Source of the DNA: Verrucomicrobiales bacterium
GTDB taxonomy: Bacteria; Verrucomicrobiota; Verrucomicrobiia; Limisphaerales; UBA9464
DNA: 53,138 nt
Assembly: GCA_027489875.1 (NCBI GenBank)
Contig: JAIXZE010000252.1
Location: 1 to 53,138 of the forward strand
Reading direction: 5' to 3'
The translations under genes were made by a program, and so were the position numbers. How positions within the stretch are numbered: position 1 is the first letter of the stretch; every line of letters begins with the position of its first letter. The notes below the pieces were generated by a model. It saw only the letters and a list, made by a program, of their open reading frames with translations. It was not told the origin of the DNA and made no database searches. Below, piece by piece: positions 17,261 to 27,332 of the stretch.

Positions 17261-20200
17261 TGAAAACGATTCCCCCGCCTTGTCCCGAGCCGGAGGTCGG
17301 ACCCAAGTATTGGCGTTCGCTCGACCAGCTGGCTGAGAAGCCCGAATTTCGTCAATGGATGGAACGGGAGTTTCCTTCCGGCGCCTCGATCGCACCGGAA
17401 GGTGAGACCCGCCGAGATTGGATCAAGCTGATGTCCGCGAGCTTCATGCTCGCCGGTGTCGGCGGCTTTGCTGCTGGTTGCCGCCGTCCCGAGGAACACC
17501 TGACCCCTTTCGCCAAACAGCCCGAAGGCTACATCCATGGAAAGGCGCAACATTTTGCGACCGCCATGCCGAGCCGCGGCTCCGCCATTCCACTCGTGGC
17601 CAAGTCCCACGATGGGCGGCCTGTCAAATTGGAGGGAAACCCCCTCCTCCCCAATTCGAACGGCGGTACGGATGCTTTCGCCCAAGCCAGCCTCCTGAAC
17701 GTCTATGACCCCGATCGGGCTTACCGCCATACAAAGGGCGGTGCGGACGTCAAGGTTGAGGCTCTTCGCGATGCGTTGACCGGAGTTTCGACCAAGTTCG
17801 CCGCCAACGGAGGCGAGGGTTTGGTTTTCCTATCGGAACGCTCTGGGTCTCCGACACGAGCACGCGTCCAGGAGGAAATCGCCAAGAAGTTTCCCAAATC
17901 CAAGTGGTTCGCCTACGAGCCAGTGGACTTTGCGGTTGGCGAGCAGGCGTTGAGCACCCTCGTTGGGGCGCAAGTTCAACCTGTCTACCACCTTGAAAAT
18001 GCGCGGAGAATCCTCGCGCTGGACTGCGACTTCCTTGGCGTCGAGGGTGAGTCCTACCGCTTGATCCGTGGCTTTGCGAAGGGAAGAAAGCCGGCCAAGG
18101 ACACGATGAGCCGCTTGTATGCGGTGGAGTCGCTCCTGACGGTCACGGGTGGATCTGCCGACCACCGCCTTCGTGTGCGGCCGACCGACGTGGTCCGTGT
18201 TGCAGCCCAGGTGGGTGCCGAGGTCCTTGAATTGCTTCAGCAAAGTGGAGAGTTGGCTGCGGCCCTGAAATCGTTGGCCAAGGACCCGGTTGCCAATCCG
18301 AAATGGGTCGCCGCGTGCGCCAGGGATCTGGTTGGTCACAAGGGAGCCTCTGTGGTCGTCGCCGGCTACGGGCAGCCTCTGGTGGTTCATCTTATCGCTC
18401 AGGTCCTCAATGTGGCCTTGCAGGCGGTGGGACCCGTTGTTTCGATCATCAAGTCGAATGAGTCGAGAAACGATGGCTCGATCTCCGAGTGCGTTGCACA
18501 GCTTCAGTCCGGGGTAGACACCTTGGTGATCCTGGGGGGCAACCCAGCGTATGATGCGCCCGCAGACCTCGACTTCGCGGGTGCTGTAAAGCGCGCCAAG
18601 ACAGTTATTCGGTGGGGCTTCTACGAGGATGAAACCTCGCAGTTCGCCACATGGAACATTGCCGCGACTCATTTTCTCGAAGCATGGGGGGATGCTCGTA
18701 CGGCCGATGGTACCGTCGTTCCTGTTCAACCGTTGATTGAGCCTCTCTTCGGCGGCCTCACGGACATTGAGGTTCTCGCTCGGATCGCCGGGCTGGAGAA
18801 ACCTCTGCCGCTCGACCTCGTCCGCGCCACCCATGGTGTCGACGAGTCCAAGTGGCGGAAGTTCCTCCATGATGGATTTCTGGAGGACAGTGCACCAAAG
18901 CCCATGGAGCCCGCTTCTGCCCAGATGGGCCGTGCCGTTGCTACCATCGCTGCTTACAAGGCTCCCACCGCCGCGGATTTCGACGTGGTCCTATATCGGG
19001 ACGCCTCGGTCGACGACGGTCGATTCAACAACAACGGCTGGCAGCAGGAGGTGCCGGATCCCATCACCAAGGTGACATGGGAAAACGTCATCCTTGTATC
19101 GCTGGCAACCGCCCGAGAGTTGGGAATTGCTGACGCCGCGAACGCGAAGGATGGCCAATACAAGCAGCCCATCCTGAAGGTTACCCTTGGTGGGAAAACG
19201 GTCGAAGGGCCTGCGTGGGTGCAACCCGGACTTGCTGACAAGACCGTTGGCCTCGCGCTTGGGTACGGTCGACGCTTCACCGGCCGGGTCGGTCGCGGCA
19301 GTGGCTTCGATGCGTTTCCGCTTTATCAGAAAGACACGCGCCACCTCGCCACCGGGGCAAAGGTTGTCAAGGTTCCGGGACGTCGCTTGGTTGCCGTCAC
19401 TCAGGAGCATGGTCTGATGGAAGGGCGGCCGGTCATCCGCGAAGCGGATCTGGCCCAATTCGAGGCGAAGCCTGATTTCGCCAAGAACATGGATCTTGAT
19501 GCGCATCTGCCGCATTATGTCCCATACAAAAAGGAAGGTGACGGCCGTAATGTGGGGCCGCGCCCTCAAAACATTTACGAACACCCGTTCGACAAGAATC
19601 CGGAGACCGCCTCCAAGATTCACCAATGGGGAATGGTGATCGACCTCTCCACCTGCGTGGGCTGTACAGCCTGTGTGGTTGCTTGCCAGAGCGAGAACAA
19701 CATTCCGATCGTCGGGAAAGATCAGGTCGCTCGTGGTCGCGAAATGCACTGGATGCGCATCGACCGCTACTACAGCCACGATCCCAAATCTGATCTGGGT
19801 TCAGACATCGCGGCCGAGGATCCTCAAATGGCGGTCCAGCCGATGCTCTGCCAGCATTGCGAGTCGGCTCCCTGCGAAAGTGTCTGTCCCGTCAACGCTA
19901 CGGTACATGACGAGGAAGGCCTCAATGTCATGGCCTATAACCGCTGCATCGGCACGCGTTATTGCGCCAACAATTGTCCGTATAAGGTCCGGCGATTCAA
20001 CTTCTTCGATTACAACAAGCGCGAGACGGACTACGCCGGGGCTCAGTCGCAGCATTTCTTCAACTTCGGCAACCTCTACAAGGGTCCGTTGGGTGTTAAT
20101 CGGAATGAAGCGCCCGAGTGGGAAGTGGTGAAGCTGGTAAAGAATCCCGACGTTTCTGTCCGGATGCGCGGTGTCATGGAGAAGTGCACCTTCTGCGTGC

Positions 20201-20613
20201 AGCGTATCGAGCAAGCCAAGATCGCCCGCAAGGTTGAGGTTGGGAACAGTGGGGATGTTGCGGTGAAGGATGGAACCTTCAAGACTGCCTGCCAACAGGC
20301 CTGTCCTGCTGAGGCGATCACCTTCGGTAACCTCCTTGACCCCTCCAGCGCCGTTTCAAAGCTCAAGACGGATCCCAGAGATTATACGGTTCTCGGCTTC
20401 CTCGACAACCGCCCACGGGTGACTTACCTGGCCCGGATCCGGAATCCGAACCCGGAAATCCAGGATGCCAAGATTGAGGGAAGGAGTGGCCCCGATTCCA
20501 TACGAGACTACGAGCGCCACCGTCACGAGAACCCTTTCAAGACCGAAAGCCATGGGGATAGCCATGGTGAGAAGAAGTCAGCCTCGATTTCCACGCAGAA
20601 AGGAGCCGTCTGA
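17260..20613 (+). CDS. actB: ACIII molybdopterin-like/iron-sulfur fusion subunit ActB
   Basis: This 1117-residue protein joins a large N-terminal domain related to molybdopterin oxidoreductases to a C-terminal ferredoxin-like domain. A Tat-like [13 protein letters not shown] motif occurs near residue 50, typical of ActB. In the C-terminal part four cysteine groups are visible from about residue 799: [35 protein letters not shown] and CTFC with a later CQQAC. These are enough for four Fe-S clusters. In characterised ACIII the N-terminal domain binds no molybdenum cofactor, and electrons run through the clusters to the haems. Start and stop overlap the neighbouring genes by one base each. Confidence 0.93.
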   Translation: MKTIPPPCPEPEVGPKYWRSLDQLAEKPEFRQWMEREFPSGASIAPEGETRRDWIKLMSASFMLAGVGGFAAGCRRPEEHLTPFAKQPEGYIHGKAQHFATAMPSRGSAIPLVAKSHDGRPVKLEGNPLLPNSNGGTDAFAQASLLNVYDPDRAYRHTKGGADVKVEALRDALTGVSTKFAANGGEGLVFLSERSGSPTRARVQEEIAKKFPKSKWFAYEPVDFAVGEQALSTLVGAQVQPVYHLENARRILALDCDFLGVEGESYRLIRGFAKGRKPAKDTMSRLYAVESLLTVTGGSADHRLRVRPTDVVRVAAQVGAEVLELLQQSGELAAALKSLAKDPVANPKWVAACARDLVGHKGASVVVAGYGQPLVVHLIAQVLNVALQAVGPVVSIIKSNESRNDGSISECVAQLQSGVDTLVILGGNPAYDAPADLDFAGAVKRAKTVIRWGFYEDETSQFATWNIAATHFLEAWGDARTADGTVVPVQPLIEPLFGGLTDIEVLARIAGLEKPLPLDLVRATHGVDESKWRKFLHDGFLEDSAPKPMEPASAQMGRAVATIAAYKAPTAADFDVVLYRDASVDDGRFNNNGWQQEVPDPITKVTWENVILVSLATARELGIADAANAKDGQYKQPILKVTLGGKTVEGPAWVQPGLADKTVGLALGYGRRFTGRVGRGSGFDAFPLYQKDTRHLATGAKVVKVPGRRLVAVTQEHGLMEGRPVIREADLAQFEAKPDFAKNMDLDAHLPHYVPYKKEGDGRNVGPRPQNIYEHPFDKNPETASKIHQWGMVIDLSTCVGCTACVVACQSENNIPIVGKDQVARGREMHWMRIDRYYSHDPKSDLGSDIAAEDPQMAVQPMLCQHCESAPCESVCPVNATVHDEEGLNVMAYNRCIGTRYCANNCPYKVRRFNFFDYNKRETDYAGAQSQHFFNFGNLYKGPLGVNRNEAPEWEVVKLVKNPDVSVRMRGVMEKCTFCVQRIEQAKIARKVEVGNSGDVAVKDGTFKTACQQACPAEAITFGNLLDPSSAVSKLKTDPRDYTVLGFLDNRPRVTYLARIRNPNPEIQDAKIEGRSGPDSIRDYERHRHENPFKTESHGDSHGEKKSASISTQKGAV

Positions 20614-22094
20614 TGGCTACAGCAGCTGCCGCCTCACATCATAATCCCGGCAAGAAGGGATCCTCGGATTCTGGTATCGTGCCGCCGGTGCTCAAGGTTT
20701 ACGACCCGCCCAAGGAGCTGGAGCGCGAGCCTTTGGTCCTGAACAACCGGTCACTGGGCTGGATCACGGATTCCATCGCCGGCATCTGTGAAAATCCCAT
20801 GCCCAAGTGGTGGTGGCCCGTATTCGTGATGAGTGCGGGTGGGATGATGCTCATGTTCTCCCTGGTGGCCTATCTGATCTCTACAGGCGTGGGCGTCTGG
20901 GGATTGAATCAGCCAGCGGACTGGGCTTGGGATATCACGAACTTCGTCTTCTGGATCGGCATCGGTCACGCCGGAACGCTGATTTCAGCGGTGTTGTTCC
21001 TGCTTCGCCAGAAGTGGCGGACATCCATCAATCGCGCCGCTGAGGCCATGACCTTGTTCGCGGTGGCTTGCGCAGGCATATTTCCGGTCGTCCACACCGG
21101 GCGTGTTTGGTTCGCCCTCTATCCCGGATTCCTCTTCCCGGTGCCGAACGCCAATGCGATCTGGCCTCAATTCCGTTCGCCACTTCTGTGGGACGTTTTC
21201 GCTGTTTCAACGTACGGCACTGTATCGCTTCTCTTTTGGTACGTTGGATTGATCCCTGACTTGGCAACCCTCCGGGATCGGGCGAAGACCTTGATCAGGA
21301 AGTTTGCCTACGGGTTGTTTGCTCTTGGATGGACGAACTCCAACAGGCACTGGAGCAATTACGAGAAGGCCTATCTCATCTTTGCCGGCCTGAGCACCCC
21401 GCTGGTGCTCTCCGTGCACTCGATCGTTTCCTTCGACTTCGCCGTGTCCCAGGTGCCGGGCTGGCATACCACCATCTTTCCGCCCTACTTCGTCGCCGGC
21501 GCGATCTTCTCAGGGTTCGGCATGGTTCTGACCCTGCTGATCCCGATGCGATCTTTGTTCGGGCTGGAGGACATCATCACGAAGCGGCACATCGAGTTGA
21601 TGTGCAAGGTGATCTTGGCCACCGGATCGATCGTTGGCTACGCCTACGGCATGGAGTTCTTCATCGCTTGGTATGGCGGAAGTCCTTACGAGCTTTACGC
21701 CTTCAAGAACCGGGCGTTTGGTCCTTATGCCTGGGCTTACTGGTCGATGATCACCTGCAACGTCATCAGCCCGCACCTCTTCTGGTCGCGTAAGCTGCGC
21801 ACGTGGCCCTTGTTTGTCTGGTTCGTTTCCATCGTTGTGAACATCGGCATGTGGTTCGAGCGGTTTGTGATCATCGTGACTTCGCTGCACCGGGATTATC
21901 TTCCGTCCAGTTGGGGTTATTTCACCCCGAGTTGGGTCGATGTGTTCACTTTCGTGGGCAGTTTCGGTCTCTTCATGACGCTGTTCCTGCTCTTCATCCG
22001 TTTCCTGCCCGCCATCGCCATCAGCGAGGTGAAGGCAGTCACACCGCAAGCGGATCCACATCACCCGCTGGGTGGCGCCAAAGGGCATCACTGA
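20613..22094 (+). CDS. actC: ACIII quinol-binding membrane subunit ActC (NrfD/PsrC family)
   Basis: The 493-residue polytopic membrane protein belongs to the NrfD/PsrC family, with about ten predicted helices. Examples are [20 protein letters not shown] and [16 protein letters not shown] near a probable quinol site. In ACIII this subunit oxidises menaquinol or ubiquinol and contributes to energy conservation. AAAGGAG (20600-20606) lies seven bases ahead of the ATG, and the ATG overlaps the actB stop by one base. The first 35 residues are hydrophilic and cytoplasmic. Confidence 0.93.
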   Translation: MATAAAASHHNPGKKGSSDSGIVPPVLKVYDPPKELEREPLVLNNRSLGWITDSIAGICENPMPKWWWPVFVMSAGGMMLMFSLVAYLISTGVGVWGLNQPADWAWDITNFVFWIGIGHAGTLISAVLFLLRQKWRTSINRAAEAMTLFAVACAGIFPVVHTGRVWFALYPGFLFPVPNANAIWPQFRSPLLWDVFAVSTYGTVSLLFWYVGLIPDLATLRDRAKTLIRKFAYGLFALGWTNSNRHWSNYEKAYLIFAGLSTPLVLSVHSIVSFDFAVSQVPGWHTTIFPPYFVAGAIFSGFGMVLTLLIPMRSLFGLEDIITKRHIELMCKVILATGSIVGYAYGMEFFIAWYGGSPYELYAFKNRAFGPYAWAYWSMITCNVISPHLFWSRKLRTWPLFVWFVSIVVNIGMWFERFVIIVTSLHRDYLPSSWGYFTPSWVDVFTFVGSFGLFMTLFLLFIRFLPAIAISEVKAVTPQADPHHPLGGAKGHH

Positions 22095-22114
22095 AGGCAC
22101 GCCAAGGACTCATC

Positions 22115-22660
22115 ATGAGCAATTCTTCTTCTAGACCTCACGGGCTGCTCGCGGAGTTTGAGACTCCCGCAGCGGTGATGGACGCGGCGATCCTCTGCCG
22201 CGACGCAGGATTCTCGAAATGGGATGTTTATACCCCGTTTCCCATCCATGGAATGGACGAAGCCATGGGGCTTCGCAAATCACCTGTTGGGTGGTTCACA
22301 TTTGCGGGTGGTTGCACGGGCTTCTTTACGGGCATGACCATGATCTGGTTCATGAACAAGTTCGACTATCCCTTGGTGGTTGGTGGTAAGCCCCTGTTCA
22401 CGCCGTTGTTCGCGTTCCCGGTGTCTTACGAAATGACGATTCTCCTGGGAGCCTTCGGCACCCTCTTCGGCATGCTTTTCCTCAACCGGCTGCCAAGGCT
22501 ACACAACCCGTTGCTTCGGGTGGAGCGCTTCAAGCGTGCTTCGAACGACCGATTCTTCATTTGCATCGAGGCGGCGGACTCCAAGTACGCTTCGGAGGCG
22601 ACCCGCCAGTTCCTGGCTGAGACCTGTCACGCAACCGCGGTTGAATACGTGGAGGAATAA
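22115..22660 (+). CDS. actD: ACIII subunit ActD (DUF3341)
   Basis: This 181-residue protein has the DUF3341 pattern: GLLAEFETPAAVMDAA near the start, WDVYTPFPIHGMDEAMG, then two membrane helices (about 60-80 and 98-122), and a short C-terminal domain. ActD is a structural ACIII subunit on the inner side of the membrane. An AAGGA at 22103-22107 supports the ATG at 22115. The stop TAA is immediately followed by the actE ATG. Confidence 0.92.
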   Translation: MSNSSSRPHGLLAEFETPAAVMDAAILCRDAGFSKWDVYTPFPIHGMDEAMGLRKSPVGWFTFAGGCTGFFTGMTMIWFMNKFDYPLVVGGKPLFTPLFAFPVSYEMTILLGAFGTLFGMLFLNRLPRLHNPLLRVERFKRASNDRFFICIEAADSKYASEATRQFLAETCHATAVEYVEE

Positions 22661-23287
22661 ATGCGAAAGTTCCTGATCTTCTTCCTCGCCACTTGGGCCT
22701 TGGCTGTTGTTGCCATCATCAGTGTGGCCGGCCTTCGTGGGGGCCTCTCCCGGAAGCCACCCCTTGAGGTTTTTCCGGACATGGACCGCCAACCCAAGCT
22801 ACGCCCTCAGACGACCACGGCATTTGCTGGTTTTGCTGACGGACAAAGCAGCCGCTTGCCTGTAGCGGGCACAGTCTCGAGGGAATCCTTTCGGGAGGCT
22901 GATGAGTTCAGTACCGGAAAGAAGGCTGATGGGGCTTGGGTTGATTCCATTCCCCTTACGGTCTCGCGTGAGTTGGTCGTGCGTGGTCGTGAACGCTACG
23001 ACATCTACTGTTCTCCCTGCCACGGCGTTGCTGGCGATGGCAATGGGGTGACGACCAAGTTTGGAATGGCTGCTGTGGCCAAGCTTCATGACGAACGCCT
23101 GATCAAGATAGCCGATGGCGAACTGTTCAATACCATCAGCAACGGCAAGAACCTCATGCTGCCTTATGCTGACAAACTGGAACCCCGTGACCGATGGGCT
23201 GTCATTGCGTATGTCCGGGCGCTGCAGCTGAGCCGACTCGGCAAGAAGGAAGAAATCCCTGACGCGGTGCGTGCAACCCTCAAGTAA
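22661..23287 (+). CDS. actE: ACIII monohaem cytochrome c subunit ActE
   Basis: The 208-residue protein has an N-terminal hydrophobic anchor or signal (about 3-24) and one haem site, CSPCHGVAGDGNG. A distal methionine is likely in NGKNLMLPYADKL. It fits ActE, the mobile-type cytochrome that passes electrons out of ACIII. It directly abuts actD and is eight bases ahead of actF. It resembles the CcoP-like cytochrome at 27329 in its CSPCH motif, which would suit a shared electron path. Confidence 0.9.
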   Translation: MRKFLIFFLATWALAVVAIISVAGLRGGLSRKPPLEVFPDMDRQPKLRPQTTTAFAGFADGQSSRLPVAGTVSRESFREADEFSTGKKADGAWVDSIPLTVSRELVVRGRERYDIYCSPCHGVAGDGNGVTTKFGMAAVAKLHDERLIKIADGELFNTISNGKNLMLPYADKLEPRDRWAVIAYVRALQLSRLGKKEEIPDAVRATLK

Positions 23288-23294
23288 CTCCGCC

Positions 23295-24596
23295 ATGAAA
23301 ACCCTTTCACGATTGTTCGGACCTTTGTTTGCCGTTCTGGCGCTTGTCGGGTTCCTTTCCCTGGGTACAAGCCGGTTGGTTGCGGCCGACGGGACAAATT
23401 CCGTCAAGGCTTCGACCGAGGCAGTTGCCGCCAGTTCCCATGGCCACTCACACGACGGTCATGCCGAAGGCCACGGCGAGGGCAAAAGCCTCTTGAGGGA
23501 AATCGGCCTCCGCTATCTCACGGCCTACATGTTTTGCCTGAGCATCTGCGTCGGCGCGCTGTTCCTGGTCCTGATTCATCACCTGTTTGATGCCTCATGG
23601 TCGGTTCCCATTCGCCGGGTGAACGAGCAGTTGGCCTCCTTGTTGTTTCCCTGGATGCTGATTCTGTTGGCCCCCATTCTTGCCCTTCAGCAGTTCATCT
23701 ATCCATGGCTGACCATCGATCCGGCCACGGACCATTCCCTCGCAGTCAAGCGAGCCCTGTTCAATACCGGATCCTTCAACGTATTGCTCCCAGTTCTCGT
23801 CGCGAGTTGGGGGTGGATTGCCCATACCTTCCGTAAGTGGTCCATCGCTCAGGACAAGGACGGAGCGGCCATCTGGACCCGCAAGGCAAGGGTTCTGGCT
23901 GCCGGCGGTATCTTCTATTTCTCCATCACTCTGACCCTCGTGTGCTTCTACCTGATGAAGTCCTTGCAGCATCAGTTCTTTAGCACGATGTACGGCGTGT
24001 ACTATTTCGCGGGAAGCGTCTGGACGACCCTGATCACTGTCTGGGTTCTGGTGCTCTGGCTCCGATCCACAGGTCCACTGAAGAACGTCATCCACAAGCG
24101 CCAGATTCAGGATGTTGGGGTGTGGTTCTTCGCCTTCACGGTCTTTTACGCATACATTCATTTTTCCCAGTATTTCCTGATCTGGAATGCAGCGATTCCT
24201 GAGGAAACCTTCTGGTACGTGAATCGCGAGGCGGGTGGCTGGAAGTGGGTTGGTTTCACGATCCTCTTTGGTCACTTCGTTGTCCCGTTCCTTGTCCTGC
24301 TGAATCAGGACGTGAAACTGAATCCTGCGATCATGTTCCCCATGTGTGGATGGGCTTGGCTCATGCATTTCGTCGATATGACGTTCAACGTCATGCCGAC
24401 TTACGGTCCGCTGAAGGATGGACCACAGGTCTCATTCTGGGATCCGCTCTTCTGGTTCGGCATGGCTGGTTTCCTTGGATTCATGTTCCTCAGGAACTTC
24501 CGCGCTGCCGCCCCCTATCCCCTCCGGGATCCCCGTCTGAAGGAAGCTGTCACCCATCATGAGGTGCCCGCTCCCGGTGCTGCTGCCCATCACTAA
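23295..24596 (+). CDS. actF: ACIII second NrfD-like membrane subunit ActF
   Basis: The 433-residue multi-helix protein resembles the ActF subunit, a second NrfD/PsrC-like membrane component of ACIII. The N-terminus has a hydrophobic segment, then a His-rich linker around residues 45-66 containing several HGH and HDGH repeats. Later helices include FPWMLILLAPILALQQFIYP and WFFAFTVFYAYIHFSQYFL. The ATG at 23295 is used; an in-frame start at 23271 inside actE is less likely. The His-rich loop could bind metal, but this is conjecture. Confidence 0.9.
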   Translation: MKTLSRLFGPLFAVLALVGFLSLGTSRLVAADGTNSVKASTEAVAASSHGHSHDGHAEGHGEGKSLLREIGLRYLTAYMFCLSICVGALFLVLIHHLFDASWSVPIRRVNEQLASLLFPWMLILLAPILALQQFIYPWLTIDPATDHSLAVKRALFNTGSFNVLLPVLVASWGWIAHTFRKWSIAQDKDGAAIWTRKARVLAAGGIFYFSITLTLVCFYLMKSLQHQFFSTMYGVYYFAGSVWTTLITVWVLVLWLRSTGPLKNVIHKRQIQDVGVWFFAFTVFYAYIHFSQYFLIWNAAIPEETFWYVNREAGGWKWVGFTILFGHFVVPFLVLLNQDVKLNPAIMFPMCGWAWLMHFVDMTFNVMPTYGPLKDGPQVSFWDPLFWFGMAGFLGFMFLRNFRAAAPYPLRDPRLKEAVTHHEVPAPGAAAHH

Positions 24597-24608
24597 CGCC
24601 TGACCATC

Positions 24609-24968
24609 ATGAGTGACTTGAAGTGTTGTACGGACAAGACCCGGACGATCGCCGCCACCTTTTTCGGTGGCGTGGGAGCCTTCCTCATCATTGGCGCGCT
24701 TGCATGGCTTGTGGTCAAGCAGCCGACAGCCGGTCTCGATGCGGCTGCCGCGCAGAACCGGAAGGCAACGCGCCTCAAGGTGGAGCAGGAGGGTGCGGCC
24801 GAGCTTTCCAAGTTCGCTGTGGATCCAAACAAGGAGAATCTGGCCCGTTTGTCTGTTGATCGTGCCATGGAAGTTTTTGTCGCCGAATGGGGCTCCTCCA
24901 GCACCGAGGGTAGGACAAAGCTTCTTGAACGTCTCGAAGCGTCCAAGCGGACGCCCAGCTTCGAGTGA
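24609..24968 (+). CDS. Unknown one-helix membrane protein within the ACIII-cbb3 operon
   Basis: I do not recognise this 119-residue protein. It starts with a short CC-containing segment (MSDLKCCTDKTR), has one membrane helix at about 14-36 (FFGGVGAFLIIGALAWLVV), and then a soluble, mainly helical, charged tail. It lies 12 bases after actF and 12 bases before the CcoS-like gene, inside a tightly packed operon. It is therefore probably a small accessory or linking subunit of the respiratory chain. A role in joining ACIII to the oxidase is speculation. Confidence 0.75.
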   Translation: MSDLKCCTDKTRTIAATFFGGVGAFLIIGALAWLVVKQPTAGLDAAAAQNRKATRLKVEQEGAAELSKFAVDPNKENLARLSVDRAMEVFVAEWGSSSTEGRTKLLERLEASKRTPSFE

Positions 24969-24980
24969 TGAAGTGATCCC

Positions 24981-25175
24981 ATGAGTCCAATTGGAATCCT
25001 TCTTTTGTTCGGTGCGATGGCTGTTCCCGTGGTGGCCTTGGCTTGCCTCCGATGGGCGGCCAAGAACGGTCAGTTGCAGAATGGTGATCGTGGTGCGCTT
25101 CTGCCGTTTGATCTCGAAGAACCGTTGGACAAAGCAACGGACCAGATCCTCAACAGGAAGTCCGCAAAGTCATGA
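24981..25175 (+). CDS. ccoS: CcoS-like cbb3 oxidase assembly protein
   Basis: The 64-residue protein has a single N-terminal helix (IGILLLFGAMAVPVVALACL) followed by WAAKNGQLQ and an acidic stretch with LLPFDLEEP. The pattern of helix, W-x-x-x-x-G-Q and a short acidic tail resembles CcoS, a small protein needed to insert cofactors into cbb3 oxidase. The match is only to this pattern. It overlaps the start of ccoN by four bases (ATGA). Confidence 0.6.
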   Translation: MSPIGILLLFGAMAVPVVALACLRWAAKNGQLQNGDRGALLPFDLEEPLDKATDQILNRKSAKS

Positions 25176-26659
25176 GTTCAACATCCAAAAGCGTTTCAGC
25201 CCTCATGCCGGGCGAACTGGCCGATGAAGGTCAACGCAGGGCCATGCTGGCGGAGATCGATTCCTCCTGCAGGGCTCCGGTCCTTTTCTTCGTGATCAGC
25301 GGTCTCGCATGGTTGCTCCTCGGCACGCTTCTCGCCTTGGTGACCAGCATCAAGCTCCATAGCCCTGGTTTCCTCGCGGGCTGGGATTTTCTAACCTTTG
25401 GGCGGGTTCGGCCGGCCCACCTCAATGCAGTGATCTACGGGTTTGCGTCCCAAACTGGTATAGCGGTCACGATCTGGTTGATGTGCCGGCTGTGTCGTGT
25501 CCCGCTGATTTCCGGAGGATTGATCATTCTCGCTGCCATCTTCTGGAACGTGGGGTTGACGATCGGATTGATTGGTATCCTGGCTGGTGACTCGACCGCC
25601 ATTGAATGGCTTGAACTCCCGGGGTACAGCACGCCAATTCTGTTCTTTAGCTATGCCTTGGTGGCCGTGTGGTCGATCATCACCTTCCGACTTCGCCGGG
25701 AAAGTCATCTTTACGTCAGCCAGTGGTATTTGCTTGGTGCCATCCTCTGGTTCCCTTGGCTCTACGCAACTGCCCAGATCATGCTCATCCTTGAGCCTGT
25801 TCGTGGCACGGTTCAAGCAGCCATCAATTGGTGGTTTGCCCACAATGTTCTTGGCCTTTGGTTCACTCCCATTGGTTTGGCTGCCATCTACTATTTCATC
25901 CCGAAGGTCATCGGTAGGCCCATCCATTCGTATTATTTGAGCGTCTTGGGATTCTGGTCGCTGGCATTGTTCTACAATTGGAATGGCCTGCATCATTTGA
26001 TTGGCGGCCCTATGCCTGCCTGGATGATCACGGTCTCCGTCGTGGCGAGCGTCATGATGCTCATCCCTGTGATTACTGTGGCAATCAACCACCACTTCAC
26101 CATGGTTGGCCACTTTGGAAAACTACGGTACAGCCCAACGCTGAGATTCGTGGTTGTCGGAGCCCTCTGCTACACCGCCACCAGTTTGCAAGGTGTTGCC
26201 AATTCGCTCCGAAGCTACAGTGAGATCGTTCACTTTACCCACCACACGATCGCACACGCGCATCTTGGGCTTTATGGTTTCTTCACCATGGTGATGTTTG
26301 GTTCCCTGTACTACATCATCCCTCGTATCTCGGGGCGGGAGTGGCCTTCCCTTGGCTTGATCTCCATACATTTCTGGGGCTGTTTTCTTGGGCTGGTCCT
26401 ATACGTTGTGCCTCTGAGTTACGGCGGCATCCTCCAGGGGTTGGCGATGAACGATGCCACGGTTCCATTCATGAAGGTAGTCGAAGGAACCTTGCCCTGG
26501 CTCAAGCTCCGTACGTTTGCAGGACTCTTGATGGCATTGGGACACGTCGCTTTTGTTGGGAACCTGGTTTGGCTGCTGGCAAGGGTTTTTGGCCCTTATC
26601 GAAAGCCTGTCGTTGCCATCCTCTCTGGAACCGAGACCCCGGCCATTGCCGGAAAATGA
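25172..26659 (+). CDS. ccoN: cbb3-type cytochrome c oxidase catalytic subunit CcoN
   Basis: The 495-residue polytopic protein carries the haem and CuB ligands of a haem-copper oxidase: RPAHLN for low-spin haem, AHNVLGLWF and GLHHLIGGPMP for CuB, and FTHHTIAHAHLGLYG for the haem irons. The GRPIHSYYLS region matches the helix that carries the active-site Tyr in cbb3 enzymes. It reduces oxygen to water at the inner membrane and pumps protons. AGGAAG (25156-25161) precedes the ATG. Association with ACIII rather than a bc1 complex is the notable context. Confidence 0.93.
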   Translation: MSSTSKSVSALMPGELADEGQRRAMLAEIDSSCRAPVLFFVISGLAWLLLGTLLALVTSIKLHSPGFLAGWDFLTFGRVRPAHLNAVIYGFASQTGIAVTIWLMCRLCRVPLISGGLIILAAIFWNVGLTIGLIGILAGDSTAIEWLELPGYSTPILFFSYALVAVWSIITFRLRRESHLYVSQWYLLGAILWFPWLYATAQIMLILEPVRGTVQAAINWWFAHNVLGLWFTPIGLAAIYYFIPKVIGRPIHSYYLSVLGFWSLALFYNWNGLHHLIGGPMPAWMITVSVVASVMMLIPVITVAINHHFTMVGHFGKLRYSPTLRFVVVGALCYTATSLQGVANSLRSYSEIVHFTHHTIAHAHLGLYGFFTMVMFGSLYYIIPRISGREWPSLGLISIHFWGCFLGLVLYVVPLSYGGILQGLAMNDATVPFMKVVEGTLPWLKLRTFAGLLMALGHVAFVGNLVWLLARVFGPYRKPVVAILSGTETPAIAGK

Positions 26660-26663
26660 TGCC

Positions 26664-27332
26664 ATGAAGTACGGTCCTCTCCTCTTTCTCGGAATCCTCC
26701 TTACTCTGGCATCCAGCTGGGTTGGGTTGGTGCTGGCTCCCTACAAGCAATTGGGTGGTCTGCTGCCGAATCCAGCCACCAATGCCGTTGGCGTTGTTTC
26801 CTATTTTCCGGAAGCCCGGAAAGGGGAGGCCCAGCAGGGCGCAGAACACTATCGTTCTCTGGGTTGTGTGTATTGCCATTCCCAGCAGGTGCGTCCTGCT
26901 GGATTTGGAGGGGACATCGATCGTGGCTGGGGAAGGCGCCGGTCCGTGAGTCGTGATTACGTCCACGATCGTCCAGTCATGCTGGGCACGTCGCGCACTG
27001 GTCCCGATTTAACGAACATCGGTGAGCGGCAATCCGATTATGGTTGGCACTACACCCATCTGTACAACCCGCAGATCACCTCGAAGGGGAGTGTGATGCC
27101 CCCGTATCCTTTCCTTTTTGAAAAGCGTCGTATTGGGCCCGGGGGCGTCTCAACCAACGCCCTCAAGTTGGTGGGCGAGTTTGCACCGGGTGACGGCTGG
27201 GAAGTGGTGCCTACACCTGCTGCCCGCCAGTTGGTCGAGTATTTGCGCAGTTTGAAATCTTCCTATGACCTGCCCGAGGCTCCGCTGCCAAAGGCAGCGG
27301 GCGACGCTGTAACCGCGACTGCAGTCCAATGA
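26664..27332 (+). CDS. ccoO: cbb3 oxidase monohaem subunit CcoO
   Basis: This 222-residue protein has an N-terminal membrane anchor (about 4-24), the haem site CVYCHSQQVRPAGFGGD and the distal-Met region SVMPPYPFLF. Both are characteristic of CcoO, the membrane-bound cytochrome that feeds CcoN. The chosen ATG at 26664 follows the ccoN stop by four bases; the frame is open further upstream inside ccoN. The stop overlaps the next gene by four bases. Confidence 0.92.
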   Translation: MKYGPLLFLGILLTLASSWVGLVLAPYKQLGGLLPNPATNAVGVVSYFPEARKGEAQQGAEHYRSLGCVYCHSQQVRPAGFGGDIDRGWGRRRSVSRDYVHDRPVMLGTSRTGPDLTNIGERQSDYGWHYTHLYNPQITSKGSVMPPYPFLFEKRRIGPGGVSTNALKLVGEFAPGDGWEVVPTPAARQLVEYLRSLKSSYDLPEAPLPKAAGDAVTATAVQ

